Shown here: positions 38,003-56,289 of the stretch, piece by piece | Layout: every line of letters begins with the position of its first letter | Numbering within the stretch: position 1 is the stretch's first letter | Assembly: GCF_933775445.1 (NCBI RefSeq) | Contig: NC_065875.1 | Span: 18,413,555 to 18,477,554 of the forward strand | Source of the DNA: Argentina anserina | Lineage: Eukaryota > Streptophyta > Magnoliopsida > Rosales > Rosaceae | Length of the DNA: 64,000 bases | Direction: 5' to 3' | The notes under the pieces: model-generated | What the model was told of the DNA's origin: nothing | What the model saw: only the letters and a program-made list of their open reading frames with translations | Database searches by the model: none | Translations under genes and position numbers: made by a program

Positions 38003-38442
38003 CAATATTTTAAAAAACTCGCCTCAAGGCTCACGTGAGACTTAAAAAGCTTAAAGCTACTTACATAACGTAACTGTTTTTCGGTTTGGACACCGAGGCT
38101 CGCCTTTTACACCTTATGTTATGTTTTTTACGCATTTTACTAATTTACTACGCCTTAGAAAATAATCTTTTTAAGTATATTTTTATATTTATTTATATAA
38201 TGTGTTTAATTTGATGAAAACTATCTAAAACGTTTGGATTATGAATTTCATTATATCTAAATGCAATAAATTAGTAAGTTCTTATGTATATTTGTTCTTT
38301 TTGTATGTGTATAATTATATATTTACACATTTAACTACTAATTTTTTATAACATAAGGCTTACGCGTTATGCGCCTCAAGTTCTAAGGCTCAAGGCTCTC
38401 AAGAAAACGTCTTAGGGTATGCTTTCGCTTTTTAAAACATTG
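38003..38442. mobile_element. hAT-like MITE, 440 bp, nested in the copia element
   Basis: CCTTCAAG is duplicated perfectly on both sides (37995-38002 and 38443-38450). The ends CAATATTTTAAAAA and, inverted, CAATGTTTTAAAAA form terminal inverted repeats. Further inward both sides carry related 'cctcaaggct' and 'aaggctcaaggctc' motifs. The interior is AT-rich without coding capacity. A perfect 8-bp duplication places it in the hAT superfamily and suggests insertion after the copia element. Confidence 0.92.
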
Positions 38443-38579
38443 CCTTCAAGTCATGTTATGTCTTTTCTTTTTCCGAGTTTAATAATCAATCTTATGAATG
38501 TGAAACATGTCATAAGTCTAAGTCTACAAGATTGCCATTTTCCAATTGTATGTCCAAGGCATCTTAGTTTTTTGAATTA

Positions 38580-39421
38580 ATACACTCGTATGTTTGGGGT
38601 TCTACAAGAGTTGATTCCTTTGATTGTTATAGATTCTATATAACTTTCATTGATGATTTCACAAGAACAACTTTTGTTTATCTAATGAAGCATAAGAATG
38701 AAGTACAAAAATGTTTCCAAGATTTTCACAACCTTGTTAAAAATCACTTTGCTTCTTCTATTTGCATTTTAAGATCAGATAATGGCACTGATTATACATC
38801 CAAAGTTATGCAAAATTACTTAAGTGATCAAAGAATTTTGCATCAAACAAGTTGTGTGGGAACACCACAACAAAATGGTGTTTCCGAAAGGAAAACATAG
38901 ATTTGTTGGAGAAGACAAAAGCTCTCATGTTGCAGGCAAATGTTCCAAAATGTTTTTGGTCTCAAGCAATCCAAATTGCTGCTTATATCATCAACAAATT
39001 ACCTAGTAGGGTCTTGAAATTCAAGTCACCATTTGAGGTTCTTAAAGGAAGAAAACTCAACATTGATCATTTGAGAATTTTTGGTTGTGTTTGTTATGTT
39101 CATATACTAGCACACAATCGTGACAAACTAGATCCGAGAGCATCTAAATGTGTTTTTCTTGGTTACTCATCATCCCAAAAGGGGTATATGTGTTATGATC
39201 ATTTATCTAGAAAGTTGATTGTTTCTCGAGATGTAAGATTTGATGAGTCTCACTCCTTTTTTCAGTCCAAGGAAAATGATCATAAGGGGGTGATTATGTT
39301 TGATATTGCTACACCAAGTTCTATTATCAGTGAAGAGCAGCACAATGTTGATCACCAGATGAGCAAAATGGAGAGGTTTATGATGAACAAAGTTGTCAGT
39401 CTCATCAAGTTCTTCTTCTAA
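38580..39421 (+). pseudogene. Copia integrase, broken
   Basis: Recognisable pieces are FYITFIDDFTRTTFVYLMKHK, then LRSDNGTDY and GTPQQNGVSERK, the D-D-E catalytic core of copia integrase. A frameshift near 38890 separates this from the C-terminal part (FGCVCYVHILAHNRDKLDPRASKCVFLGYSS), which is in another frame. It is a decayed copy. Confidence 0.9.
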
Positions 39422-39845
39422 TCACAGAACTCCCTCTAATCCCTCTCTTAGCCATCATGATGTTGACAATACTGATCATAATGCAGACGAAAATACTGGT
39501 GAAAGTAACAATGTAAGAGATCAAGAGCAATCTCAAAGAAGGTATGCTAGTTGGACTAGGAAACCTAATGTTAGACTTGAGGGTTTGGAAACGTATACTC
39601 CAAAGCATCTACTTGGGAATATTACAACCTATGTTGCACGGATACGGACACGTGTGTCCGTATTCGACACGATACGATATGCGGACACGTCAAAATCTCA
39701 AGTGTCCGACTTGAACACGTGGTGGACACGTTAATTAAATTTTATATTAAAAATATAATTTCTAAAATTAAAACTTCGTCAATCCACATTCAAACAAAAT
39801 TTCATAATCAAAACACATGATAAATAAAAAGAAGAGAACTAAATT

Positions 39846-40030
39846 TCACTCATCTCCATCAATACCATCTTCTTCAATGACTCCCACTTCAATATCATCA
39901 TCATCACCAAACAAAACCGCCTCCAATTGTGGTTCATCAAGTGAAAGTTCGACAATCTCAAGTCTTCCAACATTAGTGTCCTCCAATGAATCAAACTCAT
40001 CACCTCCAACATCCCACATTTTAGTGCTAC
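39846..40030 (-). pseudogene. hAT-type transposase, C-terminal acidic tail remnant
   Basis: The minus strand reads MWDVGGDEFDSLED, then LELSLDEPQLEAVLF-like sequence (here VELSLDEPQLEAVLF), ending in a run of Asp/Glu and TGA at 39846-39848. Short acidic tails with an S-L-D-E-P-E/Q-L-E-A-V-L-F motif follow the dimerisation domain in several plant hAT transposases. An acceptor-like CAATCAAG lies just upstream. The catalytic and dimerisation domains are absent. Confidence 0.6.
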
Positions 40031-41057
40031 CTTGATTGTGAAATAGCTGAACGATTAGCTCAACTTCACTAATGAATGGCCAAAAGTACTAAAGTCTGTT
40101 TACAGTGTTCACCAGAACTTTATGGCATTACAAAATACTCATATCTAGAAATAATGCATTCTATTTTGAACTTATATATCATGACAGTGAAGAGGAAACA
40201 CGTACTCTATAATTTTCCGCTTCCCCCTGGCTGGCTTAAAAGATGATCCACTTGGGATGGGATAAGACTTGCTTGAAACAGAAAGGTCACTCGTAGAAGG
40301 TGCAGGTCATGATGGAAATTGCATAGGGGTAGTCCCTGACTTTGCAGGCTGTGGTGTTGGTATGTCACTTTGCAAACAAATTGATAAGACAACATCCACA
40401 TCTGGGGTTGGACCTGAAAATTTCCAATCAAGAACATGATAAATGACTAAACAGGTTGATATAGCAATAAAAATCCATCACCATTGACTTTCCATGAAAT
40501 TAAGAAAATAGATATTCAATGCAGAAGCAAACCAGTACTAGAAAATAAGATGTGTTGCCTAAGCACATCCCATTTTTGTCTAAAATTAGGGACTAGAAAA
40601 AAAAGTTCATAAATGCATATTCTCACTTTTATAAACCTGACACAGAAACACTTGAGGGAGAAAAGAACAAGAACCATCTCGGCTGCTGCACAAAGAAGAT
40701 GCATATGACTGGGAAACTTAACATGCCATTACACCACCACTGCATTCCCATCCAATAAAAGGGAGGAAACAAAATGCTCCTTAGGGGGAAGGAAACACCA
40801 ATAATATTTCATCAAGTAGACACTCAACTACCTCTCCCTTTACATCATCAAAGACCCTCATGTTTCTCAAATATTAAAAGATTGTTATCATAGCACATCA
40901 CCCTAGCACCACCCTCGTATTATACACCCAAGATGCTCACCAGAACTAGACCTCTCAAGAATAACACCCCCTGCAACATTAGACAAAGATGCCTCTCTAA
41001 ATGAACTAAGCTACGAAGTTTTTAAGATACATTACACTTGTATGCAGCAACTCATAT

Positions 41058-41171
41058 TTATCCACCTCCAGACCCTCCAGTACTATAATCGGCATTAGCA
41101 GACCCGACATTAGCAGACCCGACATTAACAGACCCGGCGCTGGAACTAATAGGAGTTGATCTTCCACTCAT
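41058..41171 (-). pseudogene. hAT-type transposase, N-terminal Ser/Gly-rich leader remnant
   Basis: A 37-codon frame starts MSGRSTPISSSAGS and continues with three NVGSA-type repeats to GGSGGG and a stop. Low-complexity Ser/Gly leaders before a BED zinc finger are usual in plant hAT transposases, but no BED finger follows here. It lies 490 bp inside the right end of the element, in the same strand as the C-terminal remnant. Confidence 0.5.
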
Positions 41172-41701
41172 GATCTTGAGGATCAAACAACACAATATGC
41201 TTAACAAACACCCAAAAGGAAACATAATAGAGAAGAAGAGAAAAGGAACATACCCAACAGAAGAAGAAGACTAGATGAAGATCGTGGAAAACGGGAAGTA
41301 ATTCGGCGTATCCTTGATGAAGATCGTGGAAAATGGGGAAGCAACTCGGCTCAGAAAAGAGGTGAGCACCTCGGCGATGACGACCCCGCCCCCTTTCCTC
41401 TGCGTCTTTGATGAAGATCGAGGAAAACGAATGCGTCTGTGAAGGATGGATGACCTAATGTTTATGTTTTTTTTTCTGTTAAATCTCAATTATACCCTGT
41501 GTGTCCTTGTTATTTTCGTGTCCAACTCGGACACTCACGTGTCCACCGCGTGTCCAAAATCAGACACGCGTGTCCGAGCGTATTTGCGCATGTCCACGTG
41601 TCCAATACGCGTGTCCGTGTCTGACACGCGATACGCGATCATTTTCGCGTGTCCGTGCAACATAGATTACAACTCTTAACAAGGTAACTCACTCTCACTA
41701 T

Positions 41702-43255
41702 GTGTTTCTAAATCAATTTTGTGCTTTTAGAGAACCTAAATCCTCTCAAGAAGCAAATCAGTCACAAGTATGGAGAGATGCTATGCAAGAAGAGTTGAAA
41801 GCTTTAAATGATAATCAAACTTGGAGTCTTATTCAACTTTCAATGGGTCACAAAGTTGTTGGAGCTCGATGGATATACAAGATCAAGTTTCACTCATATG
41901 GCACTATTGAACGCTACAAGGCCATATTGGTGGCGCGTGGATTCACTCAAACATTTGGAGTGGATTACAATTAGACTTTTGCACCTGTGACAAAGATGAA
42001 TACTGTAAGAGTCTTACTTTCTGTAGCTATCAATAGTGGTTGGTCTCTTCATCAAATGGATGTCAAAAATGCTTTCTTACATGGAAATTTAGAGGAGGAT
42101 GTTTACACGAGATTACCTCCAGGACATGATAAAGAGAATGAACCTGGTATTGTGTGCAAATTGCATAAAACTATTTATGGCTTGAAACAATCCCCAAGAG
42201 ATTGGTATTCCAAGCTTAATTATGTTCTTCTCAAGTTTGGTTTTAAGAGAAGCCATGCTGACTCATCTATGTTCATAAGAAATAGAAGTGCTAGTAGGTT
42301 GATTGTTTTGGTGTATGTTAATGATTAGATCATTACTGGAGACAATCAGGATGAGATTGTGTCTCTTAAATCAACTATGGATTCCACATTTCCATTAAAG
42401 ATCTTGGTTCTCTAAGGTATTTTCTTGGAATAGAGATGGATCATTCATCTTCTGGACTGTTTCTAAACTAAAGAAAGTATGTTGTGGATCTTTTGGAAGA
42501 AACTAATATGCAAGACAATAGCATTCCTCAGTCTCCACTTCCTAGAAACTAGAAACTTGATGATTTAGGAGAAGCTTTAATTGACATTTCTATGTATCAA
42601 AGCTTATTTATCTTACCATTACTCGTCTTGATATTTCTTATGATGTTAATTTGGTCAGCCAGTTCATGCATGCTCCCACATCCACTCACTTGCAGCTTGT
42701 TAAATGAATTTTGAGATATTTGAAAGGAAATGTCACTAACGGTATTTATATACAAAAGAATGGTCATTTCACTCTTGAGGGGGTTATTCAAATTCTGATT
42801 GGGCTGGAAATACATTGGATCGCAAGTCTACAACTGGTTATTGCACTTTTGTTGGTGGGAACTTAGTGACTTGGAAGAGTAAAAAGCAGTATGTGGTTGC
42901 AAGATCAAGTGTTGAAGCTGAATATAGAGCCATGACATCTGCAGCATGTGAGCTGATTTGGTTAAAAATCTTACTTCAAGATTTGAGGATTGTTTGTTCT
43001 TCTGCTATTACATTGCATTGTGATAACCAAGCAGTTATGCACATTGCTGCAAATCCAGTGTTACATGAACGTACCAAGCACATAGAGGTGGATTGTCATT
43101 TTATTCGACATCAAGTGCAGTCCAAGGTGTTTCAAACTACGTACATTCGATCTTGTGATCAATTGACAGATATTTTCACAAAATTTTTGTCTACAACCCA
43201 ATTTAATCGTATGCTTGCCAAGCTTGGATCAAGAGACTCCCTCGATCCAGCTTGA
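41702..43255 (+). pseudogene. Copia reverse transcriptase and RNase H, broken
   Basis: RT blocks are plain: QVWRDAMQEELKALNDNQTW, GARWIYKIKF, VARGFTQTFGVDYN (then a TAG), HQMDVKNAFLHG, YGLKQSPRDWY and LIVLVYVND. The catalytic YVDD is changed to YVND and is followed by a TAG. Frameshifts continue to 42815, after which RNase H is one open frame (DRKSTTGYCTFVGGNLVTWKS to the CDNQAVMHIAANPVLHERTKHIEVDCHFIR block) ending at 43255. The enzyme is dead on several counts. Confidence 0.94.
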
Positions 43256-43599
43256 GTAAGAGTATTAGAGGAGAACGTGCAGGGAGAACGTGCAACTTGG
43301 AGGAGAACATACAACAACATGCAGCTTGGATGAGAACATGTAACAACATGCAGTCATGTGAGGCACAACAATGATGAACATGACAGTAACATGTCTACAC
43401 ATAATCATCACAAAGAACATGGCCATGGCTGTGTGAGGCACAAAAATTTGATCGATCATCTGCTATATATATATGAGCCACTGGCTTAATTAGCTAAAGT
43501 GAACATAGACATTGTCCTAATTCTTTCTTCACGTCTATCTTAATGAAAAGATCAATGAAGTTTATATGCCAAAAACTTGTTGGTTGTTTATCTAGCAAT

Positions 43600-45310
43600 C
43601 AAAAGATAGCTAATTACAACAAATTAAACCCTGCAAGTGTACAGATTCAAGCATAATATAGCAAATAAGCAGGGGTCGAATCCACAGAGACTTCGTATCA
43701 ATTGTGCTAATCAATTTTAATAACTAACCAAGCGACTAACTTAACGCACTCACACACACACAATCTGGGGGTTTTGGTTTGAGTTCTTGAAAAAAAAATC
43801 AAATGAAAAAATAGATGAACGAATTCAACTGTGAGTCAAACTTGGCAAACAATGAAGTGAACTAGCTAGGACTCCTATCCACCACCAGACTTGTAATTAG
43901 TCACAATAAGAGTGAAAATCAGAACATATCTTTATGGTGAAAACATTCACAACCAAGTCATGACATCTAACTATAGTTGTTTTATTCTCTCTTGCTTCAT
44001 ACATTCCGTGTATGACATCTACAGCAGATTTTAGATCTTCAAATGCAACTTAGCATGGCATTTACTCAAGCTAGCAAATGAAAACTCATTAAGCTCTAAG
44101 AGAATCTGAATGTCACAAGAACCCCAATACATGGTATTTGTAATTGAATTTCAAGAATTGATTTCCCAATGAATGCTACAAACAATCCAATTGCTGCGGA
44201 ATAAAGCATAATAACATGAATATTTAATTATACTCTTCGACATATTAATCTAATTAAAGCTTCTAAGATGCGTCCATACATAGAAACATAAACAAGATTG
44301 CAATTTAATCTAGAGAAATCAAAATCACCAACTAAATATAAAACTGAAATTCATCTTAATTATGAACTGAAAACATGTCTGGGGCTTCAAGTAAAGCCCT
44401 AACTACAAAAGAGTTTAGCTACTCATGACTAAATGGAATTCAAATTCATGAATCAAAAATGAAGAAATTGAAAGATGAGCAGAATATAAGAACCCGGAAT
44501 CCTTGAAGCTTTTCTTTCTTCTTCCCGTCTGTTTTTCTCCTCCTCTTTGCCTCCCAAAACTCTGATTATATAGAAGTGATGCACACATGGAGTAAAGAAG
44601 TGGAGTAATTTGCAATTAAACTTCTGCCCATGCATTCACTATGAAAGTTTCAGTTTTCCTCTTTAATTTTCGTCAGTTTCAACTTCTTGTAACTCTTGTC
44701 TTCAATTCCTCATCAATTGTTTGAGTTGGAAACCCACTCAATTGCCCCACTCTCTCTAACTGATCAAACTTTAAGTGAAAAGACTGATTGGTGTGGCTGT
44801 TTCTGAGAAGAGAAGCATCAGTGGTATGGTTTGATGGTTGCAGAGGAGATGAACGGAAGAGAAGGGAAAATGTTTCTCTCCTCTTTTTGTTAAATAATTA
44901 CCAATGAGTTGGCTGCACCACTTGGACTTAAAAGTTAAACTTAATAACCCAACTCCATCTTCAATCAGCCCATGATTATCTAATTTTGTAACTCTTTTCG
45001 CAGCTGACTTTCTAGTGATTAAAATACCATAACTTCCTCTACGAAGCTCTAAATCACGAACCGTAAAATGCTCTGGAAAGCTAACAGCCATATATTTCCA
45101 ACGGTAAAAGGCTCATTCACTAATTCCATCTTGACTGCTCCCAGTAATTCGGCAAAGTTGACTGTTCAGAATGGGCAGATTCTCACAAATGCTTTGTTTT
45201 TGCTCTTTTTCATTCTATGACTACACAAACACTAAATAATATTAGACACAATAACTTGCTTAAGAACATGCACAAGCCCAAGAGTTAGAGCATCTAAATG
45301 TGTCAAATAA
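43600..45310. repeat. Probable retroelement-derived non-coding block
   Basis: The segment opens with 'aaaccctgcaagtgtaca' and 'agcaggggtcgaatccacag', phrases found at the start of many plant retroelement-derived repeats. It runs about 1.7 kb without coding sequence. Internal frames (for example 44771-45091 minus) have no family motif. I could not find LTR pairs. Confidence 0.4.
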
Positions 45311-45331
45311 TGAACACATCAGTTTTAGTTA

Positions 45332-46349
45332 TTGAAATTTGTATTTCTCAAGTTCTTGTTCATTTCAGTTCCTTTGATTCCATATTTCTTCAGGGAATTT
45401 CGGTCTGATTATGTCTTTGGTTGTAAATCTATTAGGGTTTTGTCTCTGAACAAAATGTTTACGGTTATCAGACCACCCTCCATTGATTGTTCTTCGAATC
45501 TCGAAGTCTCGAAGTTGTATCATGTCGAAATACCGGACGATGGATTTTTCAAGTGGATTTCATCACATTAAGGAATGCATCAAAAAATTAAACCTTATTG
45601 AAGTTCATGGATTTCGGAATTGTTCCATCAAAAGCTCTTCGAATTCCTTGAAATCGTTGAGTATTTTTTGTGGTCCGATTATTTACCATCTTGATATCTC
45701 TTATGCGAAACTTGAATCCATCAATCTCAACTCAGGGTTAGGTTGTTCGTTGGGACCAAATAAATAGAGGGTAAGCATAACTGCTCCAAACCTGAAGTCA
45801 CTGACGTGGTTGAGAACTCTGTGGCATTGCCAAAATCTGGGAGAGTTCTTGAGCTTAGAAAAAGCTACTATTATGTGGTTGTGGTCGAAACTTGATGAAG
45901 CGAATGCTCTTGAAATTGACCATGTTTGTAAGCTTCTCGGGAGTATGAGCAGGGTCAAGTTTCTGGACTTAAGTAAGGAGGTGATTATGTTTCTATTCAA
46001 GGTAGAGTTTACACCAGCACGATGGGCCTGTCATTTGAGAATTTCTCGTATGATTTTAAGGGATGACACAGTCCCAGCTATGGTCTCTCTTCTTAAAGCA
46101 ATGCCACACTTGCGTGCTGTGCACATAGGGGCCGACAAGAGTGAACCATGCTCCGATTCTAATTCATCTGCATTTCACATGCAATATTGGATATTGCAGA
46201 AGCTGGAGTTTATAAACCACCTGAAGGAGGTAAGCATAGAGATCTCCGGCGGGTCAAACGGAATCACATTCGTAAGGTATATGCTCGAAAATGCTCGACA
46301 TTTGGAGAAGATTGCCATACATCATTTGGTAGAGCATCCAATGCCGTAA
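45332..46349 (+). pseudogene. F-box/LRR-like protein, broken copy
   Basis: Leucine-rich repeat segments typical of plant F-box/LRR (FBD-type) proteins are readable: CKSIRVLSLNK, SNLEVSKLYHVEIPDDGFFKW, CIKKLNLIEVHGFRN, SLKSLSIFCG, VSITAPNLKSLTWL, HLKEVSIEISGGSNGI and FVRYMLENARHLEKIAIHHL. They lie in two frames. A frameshift occurs near 45560-45571, and a TAG at 45765-45767 interrupts the second frame just before the ITAPNLKSL block. No F-box was seen at the start. From 46350 the frame shifts again into a tandem repeat. Intact relatives select proteins for ubiquitination, and this copy cannot do so as it stands. Confidence 0.75.
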
Positions 46350-46760
46350 GGGAATTGAAAAGTAGGATGGTTTCCGATGCTGAAGTCGTCTTTCATGAAA
46401 GGATGGACTACAATGAGCACAATGACAACATAGAGGACGTGCCTATTTCCAGACCCAAGAAGAAGCAGTCTAATGTTAGAAGGGAGATGACAAGAAGGAG
46501 GGTTAGGGTTTCAGATGATGAAGTTATCTTTCAAGAAAGGATGGACTACAATGAGTACAATGACAGCATAGAGGACGTGTCTAGCCATTTCCAGACCCAA
46601 GAAAAAGCAGTCTAATGTTAGAAGGGAGATGACAAGGAGGGTTAGGGTTTCCGATGATGAAGATGTCTTTCAAGAAAGGATGGACAACAATCACAAGATT
46701 CACTACACAGGGGAGAGGCCTATTTACATCCCCGAATTTGTTCCTGGGCAAAAGTGTGGA
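46350..46760. repeat. 138-bp tandem repeat (about 2.7 units) after the F-box/LRR pseudogene
   Basis: Units begin at about 46371, 46509 and 46648. Each starts 'tttc(c/a)gatg(c/a)tgaag' and contains 'gaaaggatggac(t/a)acaa'. Two units are in one open frame with the peptide theme VSDDEVIFQERMDYNEYNDSIEDV. A one-base change of period (138 then 139) throws the third into another frame. If translated, it would give an acidic, charged repeat. Confidence 0.85.
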
Positions 46761-46920
46761 TCAGACCCAGTTTTCAAGATTCACCCCCATGCCCACATTA
46801 TCATTATTCACCCACATACCCAAATCTTCATCATAGGTATGGGTATCTACCGTATTTATAGATTTCGCCATGAAGAAAAATCACTTAGGCATACTCTATA
46901 TGATCTTTAGTCTCTTAATT

Positions 46921-48558
46921 GTGGTTCACTTCTCTTGGCAATACCAATTGTAATTCTACCGAGTGATACACGATTCTTTTCTTAACAAATTCTGATATTG
47001 CTTTCCTAATGCATTTCAGACGGAAAAAGGGTTGGAATCACACTTGTGTGTTATTCAAGCCCCCTCCTTAATTTCTTCACTAATTTAATTACTTTAAGCC
47101 TATCCATGGTTAATATCCTAGAGACATGGATTTTTGTAGATATATCGTGCATGATATTGATGCCCTCATATTCATAGTACAAATGCTCGTGTACATACTT
47201 TGATCGATCTTATTATTGCCATTCGTCTTCAGCTCATGTTCTTACTAACATAAAGGGAAGTGGCGATCGGGTGGATGTTCATGTTTCTCTTAGAACCGAA
47301 AAACCACTATGTTGTCCGGTAATCGGAGACGATGAATTGAAGGACCAAGAACGTACAGTGAACTAAAACGTATGTGAAAACATGAATATAGGAATAGACT
47401 TCAGCGAAGTTCGTCGTCCTTTATATAAGCTTGACGAGTTTATCGATTCATCACTCCAAAATGTAGTGTCTTTCATTGTACGAAACATGGGCAACGAGTC
47501 TAAGCAAGCTGAAATTTTCAAAGGATGAAATGCTTTTCCATAATCAATACTTCAATAGTACAACGTAACTAACGTACCCGGCCTCTTTCAGAATTGACCA
47601 ATTTATGGATATATACATGATTTTCCTTCAATTCCGGTGCAAAGATTACAAACTAATACCGATAAAGAGGGAGACCAACAAGACATTGCTACTTTCTCTG
47701 ATAGTATTAGCATTTTGTATCTGTATCTATAGAATACTTGAAATCATCCCTAGCAAGCAAAAAGAGAAAATAACCAATTTTGACATACTCATGGATGTAT
47801 GTACAAATTCATATATACTTCATCTGATAGATGTATGTCACACTTCGTTGAAAGCTCTCTCAGGGAAGTACTCAAGTACAAATGTACAATTATCAATTAT
47901 GTACATTCGCCATATATGTAACCCTTTGCCAGATTCAGCTTTTCACAAATTTCATGCACTGCTAAAGCTTATTTCACATCCGGCCAAAGCTTGTATCAAG
48001 GTATGATTAACTTGGTGAAAGAGCGCCGAGGGACAAAAATATCCAACTCCGATCCACACCACAGGCTCGGCTTACTCACTCGTCCTCTCTAATGGACTTT
48101 GTGACCCCTATTTATTTTTGATGTTCATATACAAGTACATAAAAGACTTCTAAAATGCACGTTATGCACACAAAATCTTGCAAATGTTAATCGACTCATT
48201 GGATGTGAGTAAGGTCAGATAAACAATATTAATTGTGAATCATAACATTTCATGCTGCATAACATGCATTGGAGCACCTTAGACAAACCCTCTAAAGTGA
48301 CATATTCATTCAACAATGTCACAAGGGTAGAACAAGAATGATGGCTAGAATGTAAAAAATTGAACAGGTAAAAGTAAGATTTAGCCAAAAGTAAATACTA
48401 TCCGACATTAGATATTTACGAATTTTCGTTTCTTCTCAAAACAAAAAAAAAAACAAAAAACATTAGATATTTACGAGAGTTCACACTTAATTAAACCTGG
48501 ACCATCGATGCAGCAGATAACAACCCGCCATAACCTACACATCTACAAAACCCGATCG
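46921..48558. other. Intergenic; one unassigned 133-codon frame
   Basis: AT-rich sequence. A plus-strand frame at 47605-48006 (133 codons) has a hydrophobic stretch but no recognisable domain or promoter. I do not call it a gene. The last 150 bases lead into the promoter of the helicase gene. Confidence 0.5.
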
Positions 48559-48566
48559 TATATAAG
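48559..48566 (+). promoter_or_regulatory. TATA box of the RNA helicase gene
   Basis: TATATAAG lies about 360 bp before the ATG. The leader seems to be spliced: AG|GTATGT donor near 48777 and acceptor 'gattgtag' near 48912. A 'ttagggttt' telo-box-like motif at 48684-48692 is common in leaders of plant translation-related genes. Confidence 0.6.
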
Positions 48567-48925
48567 GTCTGTTTCCATCAGAACCCTCGGCTTTTGGGTA
48601 TACTTCTCTTATTTCCACTCGGAGCCACACACAGAGAGGCCACACAGTCCACCATAAAACCACCTTCGCGCCGCGCCCAGATTTAGGGTTTGTCAAATCC
48701 CGCTCTCATTGATTATCACCCAACAAATTCATCACATACAGAACCCTCTGCCCTCAACCGGGGTATCTTCCACCAGGTATGTATTGCTTTCTAGGGTTTT
48801 TCTGTTTTCAAATCTACAAGTTTTATACGAATTAAATTGTTCGTGGTACGTTGTGAATTACCCAAGTACATAAACAGAACTAGTTGAATGTTCGGTTTTG
48901 ATGGGATTGTAGATAAGCAGTGGGC

Positions 48926-56261
<7,336 letters not shown>

Positions 56262-56269
56262 TATAAATG
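56262..56269 (+). promoter_or_regulatory. TATA box in front of the non-coding array
   Basis: TATAAATG follows a C-rich segment and precedes a short leader-like stretch ending CAACCAG|GTTCTG (GT near 56316). It has the look of a real promoter with a spliced leader, but no protein-coding exon follows on this strand. Confidence 0.55.
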
Positions 56270-56289
56270 AGCCCAATTGGCTCCTCCCA

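Larger units (their letters stand above)
39629..41665. mobile_element. Deleted hAT-type element with GTGTCC subterminal repeats, nested in copia
   Basis: A 2037-bp element has the matching ends CTATGTTGCACGGA (left) and its inverse at the right, flanked by a perfect 8-bp duplication ATTACAAC (39621-39628 and 41666-41673). About 100 bp at the left and 170 bp at the right are packed with GGACACG/CGTGTCC motifs, probable transposase-binding sites. Inside, on the minus strand, are remnants of a transposase start (41058-41171) and an acidic transposase end (39846-40030) with the catalytic core missing. It thus looks like an internal-deletion derivative. It splits the copia element between integrase and reverse transcriptase. 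Confidence 0.9.
37179..43500 (+). mobile_element. Decayed Ty1/copia LTR retrotransposon (interrupted)
   Basis: Order of domains on the plus strand: gag zinc knuckle, protease, integrase, reverse transcriptase, RNase H. This is the copia order, with integrase before reverse transcriptase. Stops and frameshifts break every domain. At least two DNA transposons sit inside it (38003-38442 and 39629-41665). Its 3' region (43256-43500) may be part of an LTR, but I could not find a matching 5' LTR or a tRNA primer site, so the left end is missing or replaced. Confidence 0.93.

Noticed and set aside
47605..48006. 133-codon plus-strand frame
   Set aside because: No recognisable domain, no promoter and AT-driven composition; most likely chance.
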